Assembly: GCF_002914525.1 (NCBI RefSeq)
Contig: NZ_LODW01000116.1
Coordinates: 124,001 to 188,000, forward strand
Source: Rhizobium hidalgonense
Lineage (GTDB): Bacteria; Pseudomonadota; Alphaproteobacteria; Rhizobiales; Rhizobiaceae
DNA length: 64,000 nucleotides
Direction: 5' to 3'
Shown: positions 9,144 through 19,300 of the stretch, piece by piece
Layout of the letters: every line of letters begins with the position of its first letter
Numbering within the stretch: the stretch's first letter is position 1
The notes under the pieces: model-generated
What the model was told of the DNA's origin: nothing
What the model saw: only the letters and a program-made list of their open reading frames with translations
Databases searched by the model: none
Made by a program: the position numbers and the translations under genes

Positions 9144-9908
9144 TCACCGTCCGAGATAGTTCTCGATCACCTTCGGATCGGAGCTGACAAAATCGATCGA
9201 TCCCTCAGCCAGCACCGAGCCCTCCGCAAGGCATGTGACTTTGACGCCGAGGTCGCGGATGAAGCCCATGTCGTGCTCGACGACGATGACCGATCGGGTC
9301 CTGGCGATATCCTTGAGCAGGATCGCCGTTTCCGCCGTTTCCGCATCGGTCATGCCGGCCACCGGTTCGTCGACGAGCAGCAGCTTCGGCTCCTGCGCCA
9401 AGAGCATGCCGATCTCCAGCCACTGCTTCTGCCCGTGCGAGAGGTTGGCGGCCAGTTCATCGCGGCGGTGGGTCAGCCGCACCGTATCGAGGATTTCCTC
9501 GATACGTGCCTTGTCTTCGCCCGAAAGCCGATAGAACAGCGTCGAGAATACGCCGCGGCGGCGGTTGAGCGCCAGCTCCAGATTATCCCACACAGTATGG
9601 CTTTCGAAGACGGTCGGCTTCTGGAATTTGCGGCCGATGCCGAGCTGGGCAATGTCGGCCTCGTCCTTCTTGGTGAGATCAACAGTGCCGTTGAAGAACA
9701 CTTCGCCTTCATCGGGCCTGGTCTTGCCGGTGATGATATCCATCATCGTCGTCTTGCCGGCACCGTTCGGACCGATGATGGCGCGAAGCTCGCCGGGCTC
9801 GATGACGATCGACAGCGAATTCAACGCCTTGAAGCCGTCGAAGGAAACCGAGACGCCGTTAAGATAAAGCACGCTGCTGGGTTTGACGTCAGGAATCACC
9901 GTGTTCAC
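9144..9908 (-). CDS. urtD: Urea ABC transporter ATPase UrtD
   Basis: First ATPase of the urea importer. The 254-residue product has Walker A GPNGAGKTT, the UrtD-type signature LSHGQKQWLEIG, Walker B LLLVDEPVAGMTDAE and the switch histidine in VVEHDMGFIRDLG. The start is GTG at 9908, in a GTGA overlap of 4 bp with the urtC stop, indicating translational coupling. It is separated from urtE by one extra gene, which is unusual for this operon. Confidence 0.96.
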   Translation of the reverse strand: MNTVIPDVKPSSVLYLNGVSVSFDGFKALNSLSIVIEPGELRAIIGPNGAGKTTMMDIITGKTRPDEGEVFFNGTVDLTKKDEADIAQLGIGRKFQKPTVFESHTVWDNLELALNRRRGVFSTLFYRLSGEDKARIEEILDTVRLTHRRDELAANLSHGQKQWLEIGMLLAQEPKLLLVDEPVAGMTDAETAETAILLKDIARTRSVIVVEHDMGFIRDLGVKVTCLAEGSVLAEGSIDFVSSDPKVIENYLGR

Positions 9909-11068
9909 TCCGCTGCCTGGATTTTCGGTTCGATGTCGTCTTCCTGCACGGCGGGCGGAACTGCAGCGGAAACGGCTTTCCGTTTGCCGAGATATCGCGC
10001 GACTGTGCCGACGACGCCCTTCGGTAGAAACAGGGTGACGGCAACGAAGAGACCGCCGAGCGCAAACAGCCAGAACTCAGGGAAGAGACCCGTGAAGATC
10101 GTCTTGCCGCCGTTGACGAGGATCGCACCGATGATCGGCCCGATCAGCGTCGCGCGCCCGCCGACTGCCGTCCAGATGACGACTTCGATCGAGTTGGCGG
10201 GCGCGAATTCGCCGGGATTGATGATGCCGACCTGCGGCACGTAGAGCGCGCCGGCAATGCCCGCCATCATCGCAGAGACGACGAAGGTGAAAAGTTTGAA
10301 ATGCTCGACACGGTAGCCGAGGAAGCGCGTGCGGCTTTCGGCATCACGTACGCCGACCAGCACCTTGCCGAACTTCGAACGAACGATCGCCGAGGCAAGC
10401 AGCAGCGACAGTGCCAGGAGGATCGCGGTTGCCGCAAACAGGGCTGCACGCGTGCCGTCGGCCTGGACGTTGAAGCCGAGAATGTCCTTGAAATCGGTCA
10501 GGCCGTTATTGCCGCCAAACCCCATGTCGTTGCGGAAGAAGGCGAGCAGCAGTGCATAGGTCATCGCCTGGGTGATGATCGAGAGATAGACGCCGTTGAC
10601 GCGTGAGCGGAAGGCGAACCAGCCGAAAACGAAGGCAAGCAGGCCGGGCACGACGAGAACCATCAGCGCCGCAAACCAGAAGTGGTTGAAGCCGTACCAG
10701 AACCAGGGCAGATCCTTCCAGTTCAGGAACACCATGAAGTCGGGCAGAACGGGGTTGCCGTAGCTGCCGCGGGTGCCGATCTGGCGCATCAGATACATGC
10801 CCATCGCATAACCGCCGAGCGCGAAAAAGGCGCCGTGGCCAAGCGAAAGGATGCCGCAGAAGCCCCAGACGAGATCGAGCGCAAGCGCCAGCAGCGCATA
10901 GGTCAGGTACTTGCCGAACAGCGCCATGACATAGGTCGGGATATGCAGCGGGTTGGTCGGCCCCGTCATCAGGTTCAGGACGGGAACGAGAATGGCGACC
11001 AGAAGCAACAGGGCGATGGCAATGACGATCTTGCGATCGAGAGACCGGAGAAGGAAGGCCGTAATCAT
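9905..11068 (-). CDS. urtC: Urea ABC transporter permease UrtC
   Basis: Inner-membrane permease subunit of the LivM type. From the ATG at 11068 it encodes 387 residues, starting MITAFLLRSLDRKIVIAIAL, with about 8-9 hydrophobic segments and the conserved GILSLGHGAFFALGGYAMGMY and GFGGNNGLTDFKDILG blocks of UrtC. The start overlaps the urtB stop (ATGA), and the stop overlaps the urtD start, so urtB-C-D are translationally coupled. The open frame extends upstream over urtB in another frame, but that part is not real. Confidence 0.96.
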   Translation of the reverse strand: MITAFLLRSLDRKIVIAIALLLLVAILVPVLNLMTGPTNPLHIPTYVMALFGKYLTYALLALALDLVWGFCGILSLGHGAFFALGGYAMGMYLMRQIGTRGSYGNPVLPDFMVFLNWKDLPWFWYGFNHFWFAALMVLVVPGLLAFVFGWFAFRSRVNGVYLSIITQAMTYALLLAFFRNDMGFGGNNGLTDFKDILGFNVQADGTRAALFAATAILLALSLLLASAIVRSKFGKVLVGVRDAESRTRFLGYRVEHFKLFTFVVSAMMAGIAGALYVPQVGIINPGEFAPANSIEVVIWTAVGGRATLIGPIIGAILVNGGKTIFTGLFPEFWLFALGGLFVAVTLFLPKGVVGTVARYLGKRKAVSAAVPPAVQEDDIEPKIQAAE

Positions 11069-12702
11069 GCTTCCACCGCCCTTCCTTTGAGTGCGAAGAG
11101 CCCGCGCGGACGCTTCTGGATGAAGAGGATGATGAGGACAAGCACCAGGATCTTGCCGAGCACGGCGCCAGCGAAGGGCTCGAGGAACTTGTTGACGACG
11201 CCGAGCGACAGCGCCCCGACCAGCGTGCCCCAGAGATTGCCGACACCGCCGAACACGACGACCATGAAGCTGTCGATAATGTAGTTCTGGCCGAGGTTCG
11301 GCGAGACGTTGTCGATCTGGCTGAGCGCCACGCCGGCAATGCCAGCAATGCCGGAACCGAGCGCGAAGGTGAAGGCATCGACCCAGCCGGTGCGGATCCC
11401 CATCGAGGAGGCCATCCGCCGGTTCTGCGTAACGGCGCGCATCTGCAAGCCGAAGGCGGACCGCTTGAGCAGCAACAGCAGCGTCACGAAGACGACCATC
11501 GAGAAGATGATGATCCACATGCGGTTCCAGGTGATGGAGAGTCCACCGAGATCGAAGACGCCCGACATCCAGCTCGGATTGCGCACTTCGCGGTTGGTCG
11601 GGCCGAAATAGCTGCGGATTGCCTGCTGCAAGATCAGCGACACGCCCCAGGTGGCGAGCAGCGTTTCCAGCGGCCGGCCATAGAGATAGCGGATGACGGC
11701 GCGCTCGATGATGAGACCGACGAAGCCGGTAAAGACGAAAGCGGCAGGCACCGCGAAGGCCAGGGAATAATCGGCCAGCTCGGGAAAGGCCGCAGCGATG
11801 TATTCCTGCACGACATAGGTCGTATAGGCGCCGATCATCACCATTTCGCCATGCGCCATGTTGATGACACCCATGACGCCGAAGGTGATGGCAAGGCCGA
11901 TTGCCGCCAGCAGCAGCACCGAACCGAGGGACAGGCCATACCAGACGTTCTGAGCGACGTCCCATAGTGCCAGGTCGCGATTGATGGAGCTGATGTTCGA
12001 CTGGATTGCCGGCTTCAAATCATCGGGAGCGGTTTCGAGCGTGGTCGTCAGAATGGTCAGCGCGTCGCGATTGCCGCGCGCTGCGATCGTATCGATTGCA
12101 GCCTTCTTGTCCTCGACGCTCGCATCGGTCTTCAACAGCAGCACAGCGCGCGCCGCTTCCATCGTATTCTTGATCTCCGCGTCCTTTTCGGTCGCAAGCG
12201 CCGAATTCAGCAGCTCGAGATTGGCGGGATCGGCGTCCTTCAGCAGGCCCTGTGCGGCTGCAAGCCGCGCGGAACGCTCCGGGCTCATCAGCGTCAGCTG
12301 GCTGTTGGCGGCGCCGATGACACCGCGAAGCGCGTTGTTGATCTTGACCTTGCTCATCATGTCAGGATCGACATCGTCAGCGGGTTCACCGGTGATCGGA
12401 TCGGAATAGGTCGGCTCGTCATCGGTACCGCCCTGGAGGAGAACGGGGCCGCCATCGGAGTTGACGTAGAGCAGGCCGCCGCTCAATTGCTGCAATATCT
12501 GGCTGACATGCGGGTCCTTGGAGGCGACCAGCGCCTTGATCGCCGCTTCACGGTCCGAGAAGTCGCCGACGCCGAGTGCGTCGATGAGGACATGGATATC
12601 GCCCTCGGCCCGAACTTCGCCCGAAATTGATAGACTTGAAAATGACAGGCCCGAAAACGTCAGGCAGAGCGTAACGAGGAAAATCTTTATGGCGCGATAC
12701 AT
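11065..12702 (-). CDS. urtB: Urea ABC transporter permease UrtB
   Basis: Inner-membrane permease subunit of the LivH type. The 545-residue protein has a signal-like N-terminus, a periplasmic extension of about 230 residues (roughly residues 30-255, helical repeats such as SPERSARLAAAQGLLKDADP) and then the permease core beginning near NVWYGLSLGSVLLLAAIGLAITFG, with GVINMAHGEMVMIGAYTTY. The extension is characteristic of UrtB rather than LivH. It follows urtA after 114 bp containing a strong hairpin. Confidence 0.96.
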   Translation of the reverse strand: MYRAIKIFLVTLCLTFSGLSFSSLSISGEVRAEGDIHVLIDALGVGDFSDREAAIKALVASKDPHVSQILQQLSGGLLYVNSDGGPVLLQGGTDDEPTYSDPITGEPADDVDPDMMSKVKINNALRGVIGAANSQLTLMSPERSARLAAAQGLLKDADPANLELLNSALATEKDAEIKNTMEAARAVLLLKTDASVEDKKAAIDTIAARGNRDALTILTTTLETAPDDLKPAIQSNISSINRDLALWDVAQNVWYGLSLGSVLLLAAIGLAITFGVMGVINMAHGEMVMIGAYTTYVVQEYIAAAFPELADYSLAFAVPAAFVFTGFVGLIIERAVIRYLYGRPLETLLATWGVSLILQQAIRSYFGPTNREVRNPSWMSGVFDLGGLSITWNRMWIIIFSMVVFVTLLLLLKRSAFGLQMRAVTQNRRMASSMGIRTGWVDAFTFALGSGIAGIAGVALSQIDNVSPNLGQNYIIDSFMVVVFGGVGNLWGTLVGALSLGVVNKFLEPFAGAVLGKILVLVLIILFIQKRPRGLFALKGRAVEA

Positions 12703-12755
12703 CGGCTTTTTCGCCCTTGATATCGTTGGCGTTGCGGCGCAATCGCTGGGACGGA

Positions 12756-12787
12756 GCTTCCGCCCGGGACCAACCCCGGACGGAAGC
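12756..12787 (-). other. Intercistronic hairpin between urtA and urtB
   Basis: Inverted repeat with 13-bp arms (12756-12768 and 12775-12787) and a 6-nt loop; on the minus strand the single mismatch becomes a G-U pair. No T-run follows, so it is not a classical terminator. Such hairpins behind a binding-protein gene commonly protect its mRNA or reduce read-through into the permease genes; that role here is inferred. Confidence 0.55.
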
Positions 12788-12816
12788 CACTCGGCATCGA
12801 TCGTTCGACGGATCTA

Positions 12817-14109
12817 TCAGGAGCCCTTGCCGCCACACTTGCCGGTTGCAACGTTGAAGTTGCCGCAGGACATCGGCTTGCGCCAATCGGAGATCAGATC
12901 CTTGGAGTCCGGCAGATAATCTGACCATTCGTCGCCGACGACGGCAGGTGTCTGCTGGACAATTTCGAACTGGCCGTCGGCCTGGATTTCACCGATCAGC
13001 ACCGGCTTGGTGATGTGGTGGTTCGGCATGACGGTGGCATAGCCGCCGGAGAGGTTCGGAACGCTGACGCCGATGATGGAGTCGAGAACCTTGTCGGTAT
13101 CGGTCGTGCCGGCAGCCTGGACGGCCTTAACCCATGCGTTGAAGCCGATATAGGCAGCTTCCATCGGGTCGTTGGTCACGCGCTTGTCGTTCTTGGTGAA
13201 GGCGTGCCAATCCTTGATGAACTTCTTGTTGGCCGGGCTTTCCACGGATTCGAAGTAGTTCCAGGCGGCGAGATGGCCGACGAGCGGCTTGGTATCGAGA
13301 CCGGCAAGCTCTTCTTCACCGACCGAGAAGGCGACGACGGGAATGTCGGTTGCCTTGATGCCCTTGTTGCCCAGTTCCTTGTAGAACGGAACGTTGGCAT
13401 CGCCGTTGATCGTCGAGACGACGGCGGTCTTCTTGCCGGCCGAACCGAATTCCTTGATCTTGGAAACTTCGGTCTGCCAGTCGGAGAAGCCGAACGGCGT
13501 ATAGTTGGTCATGATGTCTTCTTTCGGAATACCCTTGGAAATCAGGTATGCCTCGAGAATCTTGTTGGTCGTGCGCGGATAGACGTAGTCGGTACCTTCG
13601 AGCACGAAGCGCTTGACGCCTTCTTTTTCCATCAGGTAGTCGACGGCCGGAATTGCCTGCTGGTTCGGCGCCGCACCGGTGTAGAAAATGTTGCGCGAGG
13701 ATTCTTCGCCTTCGTACTGCACCGGATAGAAGAGCAGCGAATTCAGCTCTTCGAAAACAGGCAGGACGGATTTGCGCGAGGATGAGGTCCAGCAGCCGAA
13801 GACGGCGGCGACCTTGTCCTTTTCGATCAGCTCGCGTGCCTTTTCGGCAAACAACGGCCAGTCGGAAGCCGGATCGACAACGACGGCCTCGAGCTTCTTG
13901 CCAAGCAGACCGCCCTTCTTGTTCTGCTCGTCGATGAGCATCAACATGGCGTCTTTCAGTGTGGTTTCGGAAATCGCCATCGTGCCCGAGAGCGAATGCA
14001 GCACGCCGACCTTGATCGTGTCGTCGGCGGCCACCGCGCCGTGGAAGGCGGCCGAGGCCGCCATGACGGCACCGAGCGCGGCACCGGTGATCGTGGATTT
14101 GAGATTCAT
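12817..14109 (-). CDS. urtA: Urea ABC transporter substrate-binding protein UrtA
   Basis: Periplasmic urea receptor of the ABC importer. The 430-residue product starts MNLKSTITGAALGAVMAASA, a signal peptide ending near AVAADD. It contains the UrtA-type KVGVLHSLSGTMAISETTLKD, VFGCWTSSSRKSVLPVFE and LLFYPVQYEGEESS blocks. The ATG at 14109 is chosen over an upstream in-frame codon because the signal peptide begins there and AGAGGGG lies upstream. It is the first gene of the urt operon; the promoter should lie in 14110-14243, where a direct repeat CGCAAAA (14189-14195, 14203-14209) is visible. Confidence 0.97.
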   Translation of the reverse strand: MNLKSTITGAALGAVMAASAAFHGAVAADDTIKVGVLHSLSGTMAISETTLKDAMLMLIDEQNKKGGLLGKKLEAVVVDPASDWPLFAEKARELIEKDKVAAVFGCWTSSSRKSVLPVFEELNSLLFYPVQYEGEESSRNIFYTGAAPNQQAIPAVDYLMEKEGVKRFVLEGTDYVYPRTTNKILEAYLISKGIPKEDIMTNYTPFGFSDWQTEVSKIKEFGSAGKKTAVVSTINGDANVPFYKELGNKGIKATDIPVVAFSVGEEELAGLDTKPLVGHLAAWNYFESVESPANKKFIKDWHAFTKNDKRVTNDPMEAAYIGFNAWVKAVQAAGTTDTDKVLDSIIGVSVPNLSGGYATVMPNHHITKPVLIGEIQADGQFEIVQQTPAVVGDEWSDYLPDSKDLISDWRKPMSCGNFNVATGKCGGKGS

Positions 14110-14244
14110 CTTGGTTGAGCCCCTCTTCTTGTTCCGCAACAGGCCGGAAACGGATTAACTGTTGCCAAGGGACTATCGGGTGCTGCAACGCAAAAACACA
14201 TACGCAAAATGACGTAGGCGCAGGGGTCAAACGGGTCGGAAACA

Positions 14245-14274
14245 AAGGGCATCCCCACAGCTGGGGATGCCCTT
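14245..14274 (-). terminator. Intrinsic terminator of the PAP2 phosphatase gene
   Basis: Perfect 13-bp inverted repeat (14245-14257 with 14262-14274) and a 4-nt loop, starting 20 bp beyond the stop of the upstream minus-strand gene. On the minus strand the stem is followed by TGTTT. It separates the phosphatase transcript from the urt operon. Confidence 0.85.
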
Positions 14275-14293
14275 CTGGTTCGGAGACGGAGGA

Positions 14294-16198
14294 TTAGCCG
14301 TCGATCGTCAAGGTCACGACTGTCGGGCCGTAGGAAAGGCTGGCCTTATGGCCGGAAATGGTGATCTTTCCGAAGGCACCGGAAATGGCACTCGCCTTCA
14401 GGATTTCGATCTTTGTTCCGGGCGCCGGGGCATAGCCATCGGCAAGGGTCACGTCGAGATCACCGGCCAGCGCTGCTTTGCCTTCGACGGCCAGCGTGCC
14501 TGCGCCGTTCGCACCGAGCGCCAGTTTCGCCGCAGCATCGGCGGACTGCTGATAATCGCCGCCCACGGTCAGCGGCTTGCCAGCCGCCACAACGAGAAAA
14601 CCGCCATTGATCGTCAGCCCGCCGGTGCCGAAGGCAGACGGCGAGCCGGCCACCAGCGCACCTTCTTCCAGCACGGTGCCGCCGGCATAGCTGTTGGCGC
14701 CTGATAGCCCGAGGATGCCGTCGCCGCGCTTCACCAGCCGGCCCTTGCCGCCGATGTCGTTGCGCCAGCTATCGATCGCATTGAAGCCGCCCTTGGCCGT
14801 GTCCATCGTCACGGTGACATCCTGCTCGAAAGCACCGTAACCATCGGCAGCGGCAAACAGGTTGAGACGGCCGTAGCCTTCCGCGTCGTCGATGAGCGGA
14901 TAGCCCGAGGCGATCGCCGTCGTCTTCAACACGTCGCGGCGCTGCGCGCCGTCGAGATAGGGCAGACGCGTTTCGAGAAGCGCTTCGGCGCCCTGCGGCA
15001 CGCGCGCCGGCTGGTCGGTCGCATGGATCGTCGGCAGGCCGTAGCTCAGGCGCTGCAGCACGTAAGCGCGATTGGCGTCATGATCGGCAAAGCGGTCCAC
15101 CGCGATCGGCGCCGCATGCGCAGCGACTTCGAGCGCGCCCGCATCCGCAACGCCGGATTTGGCGATCAGCCACGACTGCGCCTGTGCGAAGGCATCGCTC
15201 TTCAGCGCTGCGTTGTCGGCTTTGTTCAGGTTATAGACCACCGTCGCGGTGCCGAGCATACGGCCGCCCATCACGTCGAGAGGGGAATGCATGCCGGCAA
15301 GAATACGGTCTTCGCCCAGTTCGCTGGCACGCGTGATCATTTCCTGGAAGCGCTGCGGCACAAGGTAAGCCATCGCGAGTGCATCACGCCAGGCTTCCGC
15401 CGTATGGCCGCTCGGGAAACCGCCGTCTTCGACCGGTTTGCCGCTCTTGGCAGGCACCAGCGTCGGTACGACAGATACGTCCTGGCTCCAGCGGTAGGGT
15501 CGGCCATATTTGAAATAGCGTTTGGCAGGCTCCGTCGAACCGTCACCGCTTGCAGCGTTGATGAAGTCGATCGCGAAGCCCATATCCGGGTTGGCATCGG
15601 TCTTGTTTTCCGTGTCCGGCTTGCTGCCGGCGCCGCGATTGTTGCCCTTGTCGTCATATTTGACCGTCGTTGCATCAGCCGCCACCTCCGTGATCGTGGT
15701 GGTCTGCTTGGAGCCGGCCTTCCAGGCAGCAGTCAGCGGACCGAAGCCGTCGACGATGCTGGCATTCTTGCCGCGCCGGTCGTCGAGATAGGCGGCAACA
15801 GCCTGATCGGCCGTCCGCGCCTTCGTCGCCCTGACGACATAAGCGATGTTGGCGTCATGCACCGCTTGATTGACGATCTGGCCGTCGGTCTTGCTGGCGG
15901 GAATGCCATCCCAATCCGTCTTGGCGACCGCCGGGCAATTGTCCTTGGCCGCGGCTTCGACGCCCGCGTCGACGAAAGGCGTGCGCGGGGTCCAGACTTC
16001 GAGGAAGCCGGAGAGAAGGTGAACGGCGGCATTGGTGTCCACCGTCGAGAAGCAGGCGTCACCGCGCTTATTGGTGTTTCCGATCTCGACATAAGGCGCT
16101 TCCGCCACTGTCGCCTGCTCGGCGCCGGCAAGCGATGGCACGATCGAAACAAGGCAGACGAGCGCGGTGCTCAGGCGGAAAAGGCTTGAAACAGACAT
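14294..16198 (-). CDS. Secreted PAP2-family phosphatase with autotransporter-type repeat
   Basis: A 634-residue exported protein. From the ATG at 16198 there is a signal peptide (MSVSSLFRLSTALVCLVS...AGAEQ). The PAP2 acid-phosphatase motifs follow: KYGRPYRW, FPSGHTAEAW and GMHSPLDVMGGR, including the catalytic histidines. The C-terminal third contains a passenger-associated repeat (NSYAGGTVLEEGALVAGSPS, then GGLTINGGFLVV) as seen in autotransporters, but the protein ends without a recognisable outer-membrane beta-barrel. The annotated frame could extend to 16321, but the signal peptide fixes the start. It is divergent from the sensor kinase. Natural substrate is unknown. Confidence 0.85.
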   Translation of the reverse strand: MSVSSLFRLSTALVCLVSIVPSLAGAEQATVAEAPYVEIGNTNKRGDACFSTVDTNAAVHLLSGFLEVWTPRTPFVDAGVEAAAKDNCPAVAKTDWDGIPASKTDGQIVNQAVHDANIAYVVRATKARTADQAVAAYLDDRRGKNASIVDGFGPLTAAWKAGSKQTTTITEVAADATTVKYDDKGNNRGAGSKPDTENKTDANPDMGFAIDFINAASGDGSTEPAKRYFKYGRPYRWSQDVSVVPTLVPAKSGKPVEDGGFPSGHTAEAWRDALAMAYLVPQRFQEMITRASELGEDRILAGMHSPLDVMGGRMLGTATVVYNLNKADNAALKSDAFAQAQSWLIAKSGVADAGALEVAAHAAPIAVDRFADHDANRAYVLQRLSYGLPTIHATDQPARVPQGAEALLETRLPYLDGAQRRDVLKTTAIASGYPLIDDAEGYGRLNLFAAADGYGAFEQDVTVTMDTAKGGFNAIDSWRNDIGGKGRLVKRGDGILGLSGANSYAGGTVLEEGALVAGSPSAFGTGGLTINGGFLVVAAGKPLTVGGDYQQSADAAAKLALGANGAGTLAVEGKAALAGDLDVTLADGYAPAPGTKIEILKASAISGAFGKITISGHKASLSYGPTVVTLTIDG

Positions 16199-16375
16199 GG
16201 GTGATACCTGAAATAGTTGAACGAACGGCTGAGAGTTAGAAGGCTTTTGTGACAGACCGGCTTCAAAAATATGGCGGTTCCGTGAATCTGCCAGTGCTCC
16301 GCCCTTGCCTTTCTCAGCCATCCCGCCAAAACTGTTTCGAGACGTTTAGCCCCACCGGAATGCCGGAAGGAAGAC

Positions 16376-19300
16376 ATGGCAGCGCGCCAACGCATCATTC
16401 CGGTAAGACGCGAATATAATCGCTGGGTCGCCAACCAGACGCTGGAAGATTATGCGCTGCGTTTCACCGCAAAGAGCGCCCGCCACTTCTCCTCCCAGCG
16501 CATCGCCCAGACGGCGATCGGCGCGATCTCCTTCCTCGCGCTCGAGGCGATCGGCGGCGCCATTACCCTGTCCTACGGCACTACCAATGCCTTCTATGCC
16601 ATTATCGTCGCTTCGCTCGCCATGTTGGCGATTGGTCTACCGATCAGCCGCTATGCCATCCGCCACGGCGTCGACATCGATCTTCTGACCCGCGGCGCCG
16701 GCTTCGGTTATATCGGCTCGACCATTACCTCGCTGATCTATGCGAGCTTCACCTTCATGCTGTTTGCGATCGAGGCCTCGATCATGTCCGGGGCGCTGGA
16801 GCTCACCCTCGGCATTCCGCTCTGGATCGGCTATATCCTCAGCGCCGTCATGGTCATCCCGCTGGTGACGCACGGCGTGCGGCTGATCAGTAAATTCCAG
16901 CTGATGACCCAGCCTTTCTGGATCGTGCTGAATATCCTGCCCTTCATCTTCATCGCCTTCATGGACTGGGAGAAATTCGATCTCTGGCGCGCCTTTGCCG
17001 GCATCCGTCATGCCTCAGGCCCGCCCGGCACTGTCGCCGATTTCGATCTGGTCGAGTTCGGCGCAGCCTCTGCCGTCATCCTGGCCCTGATGTCGCAGAT
17101 CGGCGAACAGGCCGACTTCCTGCGCTTCCTGCCGCCGGAGCCGCGGCGCAAGTGGCGCCATCGCCTTGCCGTATTCCTCGCCGGACCTGGCTGGGTCGTC
17201 ATCGGCGCACCGAAGCTGCTTGCCGGTTCCTTCCTGGTCGTGCTGACCTTCGCCTCGGGCGTGCCTGTCGATCGCGCCGCCGATCCGGCGCAGATGTATC
17301 TGACCGCCTTCGGCTATATGGTCCCCTGGCACAATGCTGCGCTGTTGCTGATGGCGGCCTTCGTCGTCGTCTCGCAGCTGAAGATCAACGTGATGAATGC
17401 CTATGCCGGTTCGCTCGCCTGGTCGAACTTCTTTTCGCGGCTGACCCACAGCCATCCCGGCCGCGTCATCTGGCTGGTCTTCAACGTCGCGATCGCCCTG
17501 CTGCTTATGGAACTCGGCATCTACCGGCTGCTGGAGGAGACGCTCGGGATATTCTCGATCATCGCCATGGCCTGGCTCTGCACGATCTTCGCCGACCTCT
17601 TCATCAACAAGCCGCTGGGGCTCGCTCCCCCCGGCATCGAGTTCAAACGCGCCCACCTCTACGACATCAACCCGGTCGGGCTCGGCGCCATGACGCTGTC
17701 GGCAACGGTGTCGCTGATCGCCCATTTCGGCGCCTTCGGCGCGATCGCCGCCTCGCTCGCCCCCTATATCACCCTCGTCGTCACGCTCATCGCCGCGCCG
17801 GCGCTCGCCTGGGCGACGAAAGGCAGATTCTATCTCGCCCGCAAACCGCGCCGGAGCTGGAAGAATCTGACGAGCATCACCTGCTCCGTCTGCGAGCATC
17901 CCTTCGAGCCGGAGGATATGGCCTGGTGTCCGGCCTATGCCGCGCCGATCTGTTCGCTGTGCTGCTCGCTTGACAGCCGCTGCCACGACATGTGCAAGCC
18001 GGCCGCCCGCCTCAACGCCCAGGTCGGCACTGTCGCCAAGGCGCTGCTGCCGGAAACGGTTTTAGGCAAGCTGACGACGCGCCTCGGCCGCTACGGCATC
18101 GCCGTCGTGCTGGCCTTGACCGCCATCGGCGCAATCCTGGCGATGATCGCCCATCAGGTCGCCGCCGCCTCGCCCGAGACGGCCGAGGTCGTCAACCGCA
18201 CCATTCTCATCGTCTTCTTCGTCTTCTCGGTGATATCAGGCGTTGTCTGCTGGTTCTATGTGCTCGCCCATGACAGCCGCGTCGTCGCCGAGGAGGAATC
18301 TTCGCGCCAGAACACCCTGCTGCTCAAGGAAATAGCCGCTCACAAGAAGACCGACACTGCCTTGCAGAACGCCAAGGAGACGGCCGAGGCCGCCAATCGT
18401 GCCAAGAGCCGCTACGTTGTCGGCCTCAGCCACGAACTGCGCACGCCGCTCAACGCCGTGCTCGGTTATGCCCAGATCCTCGAGCGCGACGAGACCATCC
18501 CGCCGCCGCGCCAATCCTCGATCAAGGTCATCCGCCGCAGCGCCGAACATCTCTCCGGGCTGATCGACGGCCTGCTGGATATTTCCAAGATCGAGGCAGG
18601 CCGCCTGCAGGTCTATTCCAACGAGATCAACATCCAGGATTTCCTCGACCAGATCGTCGATATGTTCCGCCCGCAGGCGCAGGCCAAAGGGCTCGCCTTC
18701 GTCCATCAGCGCTCGTCGGCCCTGCCGCAATTCGTCCGCACCGACGAAAAGCGGCTGCGTCAGATCCTCGTCAACCTGCTCTCCAATGCCATCAAATTCA
18801 CCGATGAAGGCAGGGTCACCTTCGATGTCGGCTATCGCAACCAGGTGGCGACTTTCACCGTCACTGACACCGGCCGCGGCATCGCCGAGAAAGACCTGAG
18901 CCGCATCTACGAGCCCTTCCAGCGCGGCGAGGCCGAAAGCGTCCGGCCAATGCCGGGCCTCGGCCTCGGCCTCACCATCACCCGGCTTCTGACCAACACG
19001 CTTGGCGGCGAGATTTCGGTTTCGAGTATCAAGGATGAAGGTTCGACCTTCCGTGTCCGCCTCATGCTGTCCGCCGTCATGCGCGCCGTGGCCGCCGCAC
19101 CGCAGGAGAAACGCGTTGTCGGTTACGACGGACCGCGCCGCACGATCGTTGTCGTCGACGACAATGAAGACCATCGCGAGATGATGCGTGAAATCCTGGC
19201 ACCGCTCGATTTCATCGTCCTGACGGCGGCAGGTGGCGCCGAATGCCTGACGCTGATCGATGGAATTATACCAGACCTCTTCCTTGTCGACATCCTGATG

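Noticed and set aside
9905..11965. 686-codon frame covering urtC and part of urtB
   Set aside because: Only the part from 11068 onward is UrtC; the rest is urtB read in the wrong frame.
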